Assembly (NCBI RefSeq): GCF_038967635.1
Contig: NZ_CP152413.1
Location: 806,001 to 870,000, forward strand
Length of the DNA stretch: 64,000 nt
Source: Bradyrhizobium sp. B124
GTDB lineage: Bacteria > Pseudomonadota > Alphaproteobacteria > Rhizobiales > Xanthobacteraceae
Direction: 5' to 3'
Every line of letters begins with the position of its first letter. The first letter of the stretch is position 1. The notes below the pieces were generated by a model, which saw only the letters and a list, made by a program, of their open reading frames with translations, had not been told where the DNA came from and searched no databases. The position numbers were made by a program, and so were the translations under genes. Shown here piece by piece: positions 57,851-64,000 of the stretch.

Positions 57851-58678
57851 ATGAAAACTCCCAAGAAAACTCCCAAGAAAACTCCCATGACTGATCTCGA
57901 TCGCCGGACGATGCTTGCGACCGGCGCCCTCGGACTGGCCGGCGCCGCCGCGCAATCTGTGCCGGCCCACGCCGAGGCCGCGCCCAAGGCGATGTTTGCG
58001 GTCCCGGCCGTGACGATCCCGATCGTCGGCGCCACCGAGGTGTTCCAGGTCCGCCGCATCTACTGCATCGGCCGCAACTACGCCGCGCATGCGATCGAGC
58101 GCGGCTCCGATCCGAGCCGCGAGCCGCCGTTCTTCTTCCAGAAGCCGACGGATGCGATCCAGAATGTCGCGATCGGCACGGTCGCGGATCATCTCTATCC
58201 GTCGCTGACCAAGAACTATCACCACGAGGTCGAGCTGGTCGCCGCGCTGAAGTCCGGCGGCGCCAACATCCCCGCCGACAAGGCGCTCGATCACGTCTAT
58301 GGCTACGCGCTCGGCCTCGACATGACGCGGCGCGATTTGCAGAACGGCATGGCCGCGGAGAAGAAGCCGTGGGAGATCGGCAAGAGCTTTGACCATGCCG
58401 CGGTACTCGGGCCGATCCATCCGGCTGATAAGACCGGCCATTTCACGCAAGGCGCGATCTCGCTCGCGGTCAACGGCACGGTGCGGCAGAGCTCGGATCT
58501 GAAGAACATGATCTGGAGCGTCGCCGAGCAGATCGCAAAGCTCTCCGAGGCATTCGAGCTCAAGGCCGGCGACATCATCTATTCCGGAACGCCGGAGAAT
58601 GTCGGCCCGGTCGTCAAGGGCGACGTGCTGCTCTGCAAGCTCGAGGGCCTGCCCGACATGTCGATCAAGATCGTCTGA
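57851..58678 (+). CDS. fumarylacetoacetate hydrolase-family protein with Tat-type signal
   Basis: A 275-residue protein. Residues 14-42 look like a twin-arginine signal: DLDRRTMLATGALGLAGAAA, cleavage near AHA. The mature domain is FAH-type: IYCIGRNYAAHAIERGSDPS, metal-binding Glu residues in NYHHEVELVAAL, YALGLDMTRRDLQ, and ELKAGDIIYSGTPENVGPV. The family hydrolyses acylpyruvates and related diketo acids; most members are cytosolic, so export is unusual. ATG at 57851 has AAGGAG eight bases upstream; the N-terminus carries a 12-base tandem repeat (57854-57886), and ATG at 57887 is the next possible start. Confidence 0.87.
   Translation: MKTPKKTPKKTPMTDLDRRTMLATGALGLAGAAAQSVPAHAEAAPKAMFAVPAVTIPIVGATEVFQVRRIYCIGRNYAAHAIERGSDPSREPPFFFQKPTDAIQNVAIGTVADHLYPSLTKNYHHEVELVAALKSGGANIPADKALDHVYGYALGLDMTRRDLQNGMAAEKKPWEIGKSFDHAAVLGPIHPADKTGHFTQGAISLAVNGTVRQSSDLKNMIWSVAEQIAKLSEAFELKAGDIIYSGTPENVGPVVKGDVLLCKLEGLPDMSIKIV
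57854..57886 (+). repeat. in-frame 12-base tandem repeat (2.75 copies)
   Basis: The unit AAAACTCCCAAG repeats at 57854, 57866 and 57878, the last partial, encoding Lys-Thr-Pro-Lys units before the twin-arginine motif. A multiple of three, so slippage would change N-terminal length without a frameshift. Confidence 0.75.
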
Positions 58679-58689
58679 CGAACGCGGCG

Positions 58690-58962
58690 CTAACCCGCAA
58701 GATCCGCGTATTCCGGATGCTTGTCGAGGTAGTCCACCACGAAGCTGCAGCCGGCGATCACCTTGTGGCCGTCGGCGCGGATCAGCTCCAGCGCGCCCTT
58801 GACCAGCTCCGATGCGATGCCGCGGCCGCGCAGGGCGCGCGGTGTCTCGGTATGGGTGATGATGACGGCCGAGGGCGTCTGCCGGTAATTCGCAAAGGCT
58901 GTGCCGTCCTCGGTATCGAGTTCGAAGCGCCTCTCGGCCTTGTTGTCGCGGACGGCAGCCAT
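58690..58962 (-). CDS. small GNAT-type acetyltransferase (YjdJ-like)
   Basis: A 90-residue minimal GNAT-fold protein of the GCN5-related N-acetyltransferase-2 type. RFELDTEDGTAFANYRQTPS, the acetyl-CoA loop ALRGRGIASELVKGALELI, and the C-terminal VIAGCSFVVDYLDKHPEYAD are the family pattern. Substrate unknown. It is convergent with the FAH-family gene, 11 bases apart. Confidence 0.88.
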   Translation of the reverse strand: MAAVRDNKAERRFELDTEDGTAFANYRQTPSAVIITHTETPRALRGRGIASELVKGALELIRADGHKVIAGCSFVVDYLDKHPEYADLAG

Positions 58963-59062
58963 CGCAAAATCCCGGTTGATTCACTGGCCTTGATCTAAGC
59001 CCGTGAACCCGCCGGTGCAAAGCCGCGACCAACCCGCAAATTGGCATTTGTGGATTGACGAG

Positions 59063-60007
59063 ATGCGCATTTTGGCCTGCCTGACCGCCGCATTGCTCGG
59101 CGCTGCGTTGACGCTGCCAAATCCTCCGCGAGCCGTCGCTGGCGATGATCCGAGCTGGCAGGCCTGCGTCGGCCTGACGACGGCGCCCGGCGACCGTGTG
59201 TCCGCCTGCACCACGGTGATCGACGGCAAGACCGAAACCGGCAGGCGGCTGGCCGGCGCCTATTGCAACCGCGGCCACGGGCTGACCGAGCAGCGCGAAC
59301 TCGACGCCGCGCTCGCCGACCTCAACGAGGCGATCAAGCTCGATCCCGCCTATGCCTGTGCCTACACCAACCGCGGCCGGGTCTACGCCTTCAGGCGCGA
59401 TCTCGATCATGCGATCGCCGATTACGACGAGGCGATCCGCATCGATCCGGCCTTCGCACTGGCCTACAACAATCGCGGCGATGCCTGGCTCAACAAGGGC
59501 GATCTCGACCGCGCGCTGGCCGATCTCAGCCTCGCGATCAGATACAACCCGCAGCTCGCCACGGCCTATGGCAATCGCGGCTTCGTCTATTACCGCAAGC
59601 GCGATGCGGCCCATGCGATCGCCGACTACACCACCGAGATCAAGCTCGAGCCCAACGCGCTCGCCTACATCAACCGCGGCAATGTCTATCGCGATACCGA
59701 GCAGCTCGACCGCGCTGCCGCGGATTACGGCGAGGCGGCGAAGATTGCGCCGACCGACGCACGCGGCTGGCGCAACCGCGGCATGATCCGGCTCTTCCAG
59801 GGCGACAACAAGGGCGGGCTCGCCGATTATGACAAGGCGCTGCAATACGATCCTGCCGACGTCTATTCCTGGAACAACCGCGGCCAGGCCAAGCTGCGGC
59901 TCGGCGACAAGAAGGGCGCGGCGGCCGATTTTCGCAAGGCGCTGGAGCTGCAGCCCGATCTGAAGTCCGCCAAGGAGGCGCTCGCGCGGCTCAGTGGGGC
60001 GCGCTGA
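59063..60007 (+). CDS. secreted tetratricopeptide-repeat protein
   Basis: A 314-residue exported TPR protein. A signal peptide (MRILACLTAALLGAALTLPN) precedes a Cys-containing cap (WQACVGL; RVSACTTVID), as in other rhizobial TPR proteins, then about seven TPR units such as NRGHGLTEQRELDAALADLN and NRGRVYAFRRDLDHAIADYD. These form a scaffold for peptide binding. ATG at 59063 gives a clean signal peptide; the extension to 59003 does not. No partner is evident. Confidence 0.87.
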   Translation: MRILACLTAALLGAALTLPNPPRAVAGDDPSWQACVGLTTAPGDRVSACTTVIDGKTETGRRLAGAYCNRGHGLTEQRELDAALADLNEAIKLDPAYACAYTNRGRVYAFRRDLDHAIADYDEAIRIDPAFALAYNNRGDAWLNKGDLDRALADLSLAIRYNPQLATAYGNRGFVYYRKRDAAHAIADYTTEIKLEPNALAYINRGNVYRDTEQLDRAAADYGEAAKIAPTDARGWRNRGMIRLFQGDNKGGLADYDKALQYDPADVYSWNNRGQAKLRLGDKKGAAADFRKALELQPDLKSAKEALARLSGAR

Positions 60008-60191
60008 CGCGCGGTGCCGGGCGCCCTCGATCCTGCCGCATCGCACATACGCCGATCGGGCCTTGCGGGCCGATGCAATTCGATTAGGCTTATTCCCAGA
60101 CATACGCCCCCGGATGCGGCCCAATAGTCGTCTGGTACCGAGTGGTGAGGCCGGCCGCTGACGTATGCCCCTTGTCGCAAGGAGGTTCGTC

Positions 60192-60593
60192 ATGTCGGAC
60201 AATCGTTTCTTCGGCACACACCGCCCCTGGGAGGACTGGATCGGCATGCTGCTCGGCGTGCTGATCATGGTCTCGCCCTGGTTTCCGATACAAGTCAGCG
60301 ACGTCGTCGACGTCGAGCGCAGCCACCTGGTGCTCAACAGCTTCGTGGTCGGCATGCTGGTGCTGGGCCTCGCCCAGCTCGAATATGTCGCGCTGCATCG
60401 CTGGGAGGAGGTGGCGAGCATCGTGCTCGGCCTCTGGCTGGTCGCGTCGCCGAACATCTTCGGCTACTCGGAAGACCAGGCGCTGCAGCTCTGGCACATC
60501 CTGCTCGGCGGGCTGGTCGCCCTGATCGGCGCCTTGCAGCTCTGGCAGGACTGGAACCTGAGCGAGCAGGACCTGGCCAAGCATCCGCAATAG
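60192..60593 (+). CDS. SPW-repeat membrane protein
   Basis: A 133-residue, four-helix membrane protein with two SPW repeats: GMLLGVLIMVSPWF and the degenerate VLGLWLVASPNIFG. Its opening MSDNRFFGTHRPWEDWIGM is typical. ATG at 60192 has AAGGAGG seven bases upstream, a strong site. Function unknown; the family is common in alphaproteobacteria. Confidence 0.87.
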   Translation: MSDNRFFGTHRPWEDWIGMLLGVLIMVSPWFPIQVSDVVDVERSHLVLNSFVVGMLVLGLAQLEYVALHRWEEVASIVLGLWLVASPNIFGYSEDQALQLWHILLGGLVALIGALQLWQDWNLSEQDLAKHPQ

Positions 60594-60819
60594 CGGCCTC
60601 CGGCCAGGCATTGTCGGGCCAAGCATTGTCGGGAATGGCGGCCGCCGGCGCGGTAGCATCGCGCCGCGCCTGACGGGCCTTGCCGAGGCGCGCGGCTTGG
60701 CGATAAACCGGGGGGCACCAATCCCTTGCGGCGCTTGAAGACGCCCGGTTCTGACCGAGGAAACACCCGATGACCGTCCTGACCATGCTCTGTCTGTTGT
60801 GCGTATCGGCGGGGCGGCA

Positions 60820-62460
60820 ATGAGCGGGACCGAGGTGACCGCGCCGCGCGGCGGGATCGCGCGGGTGTCGCGCCGGGTGATGAACCTCGCCTACATCCTG
60901 ACCCAGAATGCCCGCCGCCACGGCGACCGTCCCGGCTTCATCTGGAACGAGAAGACCTGGTCGTGGCGCCATATCGACCAGAACGTCTCGGCGCTGGCGG
61001 CGGCGCTGGCCGCGCGCGGCATCGGCAAAGGCGACCGCATCCTGGTGCATTCCAAGAACTGCGATGAGATGTTCTGGTCGATGTTCGCGGCCTTCCGGCT
61101 CGGCGCGGTCTGGGTGCCGACCAATTTCCGCCTGATGCCGGACGAGGTCGCCTATCTGGCGGCAGCCTCCGGCGCCAAGGCGTTCCTGTGCCAAGCCGAT
61201 TTCCCCGAACATGCCAAGGCGGCCCTCAATCCCGCGCTCGAATTCGTCTGGCGGATCGGTGAGGAGGGCACGTTCGGCGAGGCCACGGTCGGCGACGTCA
61301 TCGCCAAGCACGCCGGTGCTGCGGTCGAGAACACCCCGGTCGAGTACGACGATCCCTGCTGGTTCTTCTTCACCTCCGGCACCACCGGCCGCTCCAAGGC
61401 CGCGGTGCTGACCCACGGCCAGATGGCCTTCGTGATCACCAACCATCTCGCCGACCTGATGCCCGGCACCACCGAACGGGACGCCTCGCTGGTGGTGGCG
61501 CCGCTGTCGCATGGCGCCGGCGTGCACCAGCTGGTGCAGACCGCGCGCGGCGTCCCGACCATCTTGCTGCCGTCTGAGAAGTTCGACATCGCGGAGGCCT
61601 TCCGGCTGATCGCCAAATACCGCGTCAGCAACATGTTCACGGTGCCGACGATCCTGAAGATGATGGTCGAGCATCCCGCCGCCGACCAGCACGACCACTC
61701 CTCGCTGCGCTACATCATCTATGCCGGCGCGCCGATGTATCGCGAGGACCAGAAGGCGGCGCTGAACAAGCTCGGCGGTGTGCTGGTGCAGTATTTCGGC
61801 CTCGGCGAGGTGACCGGCAACATCACGGTGCTGCCGCCTGGCCTGCACGATCCCGAGGACGGACCGCATGCGCGGATCGGAACCTGCGGCTTCGAACGCA
61901 CCGGCATGCAGGTTGCGATCCAGGGCGACGACGGAAGCGAGCTGAAGGCGCACGAGACCGGCGAGATCTGCGTGATCGGCCCCGGCGTGTTCGCCGGCTA
62001 TTACGACAACCCCGAAGCCAACGCGAAGGCGTTTCGCGACGGCTGGTTTCGCACCGGCGACCTCGGCCACATGGACGAGGAGGGTTTTGTCTACATCACC
62101 GGCCGCGCCTCCGACATGTACATCTCCGGCGGCTCCAACATCTATCCGCGCGAGATCGAGGAGAAGCTCTTGACCCATCCCGCGGTCGGCGAGGTTGCCG
62201 TGCTCGGCGTGCCCGATCCGTTCTGGGGCGAGGTCGGTGTCGCCGTCTGCGTCGCGCGCGAGGGCACCGAGGCCGTCGCGGAGGCGGAGCTTGCGGCGTA
62301 CCTTGCGCCAAAGGTGCCGCGCTACAAGATGCCAAAACGCTTCTTCTTCTGGGAGGCGCTGCCGAAGTCTGGCTACGGCAAGGTGCCGAAGCGCCTGATC
62401 CGCGACGAGCTCGAGGCGCGCGGGCTGCTCGAGGTGATTGCCAAATCGACGGGCGCGTGA
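60820..62460 (+). CDS. acyl-CoA synthetase (AMP-forming)
   Basis: A 546-residue ANL-family ligase activating a carboxylic acid to an acyl-CoA. Adenylation motifs: FFFTSGTTGRSKAAVLTHGQ (P-loop), VQYFGLGEVTGN, GWFRTGDLGHMDEEGFVYIT, and the C-terminal catalytic Lys in LPKSGYGKVPKRL. Chain length and substrate cannot be read. The start is uncertain: ATG 60820, or a later ATG at 60880 closer to the core (LAYILTQNARRHGDR). A PPC-domain gene follows after four bases, so they form an operon. Confidence 0.93.
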   Translation: MSGTEVTAPRGGIARVSRRVMNLAYILTQNARRHGDRPGFIWNEKTWSWRHIDQNVSALAAALAARGIGKGDRILVHSKNCDEMFWSMFAAFRLGAVWVPTNFRLMPDEVAYLAAASGAKAFLCQADFPEHAKAALNPALEFVWRIGEEGTFGEATVGDVIAKHAGAAVENTPVEYDDPCWFFFTSGTTGRSKAAVLTHGQMAFVITNHLADLMPGTTERDASLVVAPLSHGAGVHQLVQTARGVPTILLPSEKFDIAEAFRLIAKYRVSNMFTVPTILKMMVEHPAADQHDHSSLRYIIYAGAPMYREDQKAALNKLGGVLVQYFGLGEVTGNITVLPPGLHDPEDGPHARIGTCGFERTGMQVAIQGDDGSELKAHETGEICVIGPGVFAGYYDNPEANAKAFRDGWFRTGDLGHMDEEGFVYITGRASDMYISGGSNIYPREIEEKLLTHPAVGEVAVLGVPDPFWGEVGVAVCVAREGTEAVAEAELAAYLAPKVPRYKMPKRFFFWEALPKSGYGKVPKRLIRDELEARGLLEVIAKSTGA

Positions 62461-62464
62461 GGCG

Positions 62465-63340
62465 ATGCGCAGCATCGCCCAGCCCGGCGCTCCGATACCC
62501 GAGCGCATCCAATGGGTCGCCGCGCGCGGCCGCGCCTTTTCCTTCGTGCTCGAGGCCGGCATTCCCTTGCTCGACGCCGTGCGCCGCGGCTTTGCGACGG
62601 AAGGATTTTCCAGCGGCGTGCTGAGCGCCACGCGTGGAGCGCTCGGGCCGTTCGCCTATGTGATGCCGGCGCTGTCGAAGGACGGCGTCAACGCTGCGTT
62701 CTACAGCGATACGTTCCGTCCCGATGGCGTGACGCGGCTCAAGCTCGCTGCGCTGACTTTCGGCGAACGCGACGGCGCACCGTTCTTCCATTGCCACGGG
62801 TTGTGGACCGAGGCCGACGGCCGCTTCAACGGCGGACACATGCTGCCGGATGAAACCATCGTCGCCGAGCCGTTCGAGGTCAGCGCGTTCGGCATCGACG
62901 GCGCGACGTTCCTGGCTGAGCCCGACAGCGAGACCAATTTCAAGCTGTTCGGTCCGGTCGCCAGCGCGCCGCGCGGGGCGAAGACCACGAGCCATGCCTT
63001 CGCGTTGCGGCTGCGGCCGAACCAGGATTTCGCCTGTGCGCTGGAGGGCTTCTGCCGCCAGCACGGCATTTTGCGCGCACGGCTGCATGGCGGCGTCGGC
63101 TCGACCATTGGCGCGGTCTTCAGCGATGGCCACAGCGTGGTGCCGTTCGCGACCGAGCTCGCGGTGATCGCGGGGCAGATCGGGCCTGACGCCAACCGTC
63201 GGGTGCGCGCCAGCCTCGACGTCGCGCTGGTCGACTATCTCGGCGGCATCGCGGAGGGACGCCTGGTGCGCGGCGACAATCCCGTGCTGATGACGATGGA
63301 GCTGGCGCTGGAAGTGCTGGAGGAGGCGGAGCGGCCGTAG
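62465..63340 (+). CDS. double PPC/DUF296-domain protein
   Basis: A 291-residue protein with two copies of the plants-and-prokaryotes-conserved (DUF296) fold. The first half has GRAFSFVLEAGIPLLDAVRR and DGAPFFHCHGLWTEADGRFN with GGHML; the second has FAFALRLRPNQDF-like segments, and LHGGVGSTIGAVFSDGHSVV. The paired His-Cys-His in the first domain could bind a metal. It is four bases downstream of the acyl-CoA synthetase gene and probably acts in the same pathway; function otherwise unknown. Confidence 0.8.
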   Translation: MRSIAQPGAPIPERIQWVAARGRAFSFVLEAGIPLLDAVRRGFATEGFSSGVLSATRGALGPFAYVMPALSKDGVNAAFYSDTFRPDGVTRLKLAALTFGERDGAPFFHCHGLWTEADGRFNGGHMLPDETIVAEPFEVSAFGIDGATFLAEPDSETNFKLFGPVASAPRGAKTTSHAFALRLRPNQDFACALEGFCRQHGILRARLHGGVGSTIGAVFSDGHSVVPFATELAVIAGQIGPDANRRVRASLDVALVDYLGGIAEGRLVRGDNPVLMTMELALEVLEEAERP

Positions 63341-63668
63341 GGGCGGGGTAAACCCTTCCTCCACGGTCGTCCCGGCGTTCGCCAGAGTCGATATCGCGCC
63401 GCGTCCTCCGCTGTCGTCCCGGCCCCGGTGCGCAATTGCGCACTAGGCCGGGACGACGGCGAGTGCGTGGCGCCGCCTGTGAGACGCACATCCGCAGTCT
63501 CGCGACATGTTGGGCTTCGCGGGAACCGGAGCCCGTATTCAAGCTGTTTCTGAAAATCTCTGCACGTTAGAATTGAGTTGATCGAGAAACGCCTTTATTG
63601 TTGCGTCATTGCGCCGACAGGAGCGAGGTCGGGTTTATTTTTGAGCTGGATATATTGGGGAAGCGACC
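63341..63668. other. intergenic region before the right-edge gene
   Basis: No gene is seen. It contains the palindromic repeat at 63413-63457, then an AT-richer stretch (about 63540-63660) that presumably holds the promoter of the downstream frame. Confidence 0.5.
63413..63457. repeat. GTCGTCCCGGCC palindromic repeat
   Basis: Perfect 12-bp outer arms (GTCGTCCCGGCC and GGCCGGGACGAC) surround the perfect inner palindrome GTGCGCAATTGCGCAC. The inner motif also occurs at 16986-16998, in the repeat after the diguanylate cyclase gene. Confidence 0.7.
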
Positions 63669-64000
63669 ATGGCCAAATTGCTGGTGGCGGGCGGTCTGTA
63701 CGAGAAGGATGAGACAGGGCCGATGCGCAGGCGCTTCGCCGAAGCGCTTGGTCGACAGACGGTGCTGAGAGGCCATGCGCTGCTCGGTGGTTGCCGTACC
63801 CAGCTCGATCTCGTCGTTGCGCAAGCCGCCTCAGCCGCTGCGCAATCCAGGAGGCTGGATCCGAACAAGGTGATCCATTCCTGGGTCACCCGCACCACGA
63901 CGCCGATCCACAGAATCGGCGAGATCACGCGGTCGCAGCTCGGCGACTGGTCCCAGGTCCCGCGCGGATTCGCGTTTCCCGAGCCGGTGCATGAATGCGA
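63669..64000 (+). CDS. SLOG/LOG-like protein, N-terminal part (3' end outside window)
   Basis: An open frame of 110 codons running off the right edge, with no stop. It begins MAKLLVAGGLYEKDETGPMR and continues RRFAEALGRQTVLRGHALLG, GCRTQLDLVVAQAASAAA. The order strand-Gly-Gly, helix, Gly-His-Ala-Leu-Leu-Gly-Gly, helix resembles the Rossmann-like SLOG/LOG nucleotide-binding superfamily, members of which sense nucleotide signals, including in phage-defence systems. ATG at 63669 follows GGGGAAG. The family call is from pattern only; the rest of the protein is needed. Confidence 0.5.
   Translation, partial: MAKLLVAGGLYEKDETGPMRRRFAEALGRQTVLRGHALLGGCRTQLDLVVAQAASAAAQSRRLDPNKVIHSWVTRTTTPIHRIGEITRSQLGDWSQVPRGFAFPEPVHEC

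Noticed and set aside
56135..60457. 1440-codon minus-strand frame as one giant protein
   Set aside because: Only its last 303 codons (from ATG 57046) are a real gene (DUF2189); the rest lies antisense to the DUF3597, FAH-family, TPR and SPW genes.

Overview
The window is a high-GC alphaproteobacterial chromosome segment, most likely Bradyrhizobium or a close relative. The evidence is the codon bias, the conserved gene block xthA/erpA/dgt/argS/SPOR/nagZ/scpAB/tatABC/serS/surE/pcm/secDF, an ExoR homologue, NDUFS4-like and NDUFAF-like complex I genes typical of alphaproteobacteria, and intergenic palindromic repeats of the kind common in Bradyrhizobium (recalled, not searched). No tRNA, rRNA, CRISPR array, insertion sequence or integrase was recognised.

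Layout. 1-605: 3' part of a carbamoyltransferase. 646-4969 (minus strand): a compact azol(in)e peptide (TOMM/LAP) locus made of a 135-residue precursor with 14 Cys in its last 44 residues, a fused E1-like/YcaO cyclodehydratase and a SagB-type dehydrogenase, with a strong hairpin between the precursor and enzyme genes. A two-domain VOC protein is read divergently from it. 6.1-8 kb: OpgC-type membrane acyltransferase and an NDUFS4-like protein. 8-15.2 kb: leucine/isovalerate catabolism (ivd, two methylcrotonyl-CoA carboxylase subunits, HMG-CoA lyase) divergent from a TetR and an Lrp regulator, with two matching operator-like palindromes in the shared promoter. 15.3-16.9 kb: a PilZ/PAS/GGDEF protein. 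16.9-18.0 kb: a repeat-rich intergenic stretch. 18-26.4 kb: ilvD overlapping exoR, exonuclease III, a GNAT, and an RND efflux pair.

26.4-53.6 kb is the conserved housekeeping block: Fe-S carrier, dNTPase, argS, SPOR protein, nagZ, scpA/scpB, tatABC, serS, surE, pcm, NlpD-like protein, YajC-SecD-SecF, two complex I assembly-like proteins and trmFO. It is interrupted by accessory genes: a porin with an AT-rich upstream region, a FAT-GUY-type response regulator, and a kinase-like protein fused to an acyl-CoA-synthetase C-terminal domain. 53.6-63.3 kb holds small stress or envelope genes (DUF1127, a small secreted protein, lytic transglycosylase, DUF2189, DUF3597, SPW, TPR), a Tat-type fumarylacetoacetate hydrolase-family protein, and an acyl-CoA synthetase/PPC-domain pair. 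The right edge cuts an open frame with a SLOG/LOG-like nucleotide-binding look.

The best candidate for an under-described system is the TOMM locus: its precursor combines a signal-peptide-like leader, an acidic recognition-like segment and a Gly-Cys-Arg repeat core, and no transporter is present in the window.
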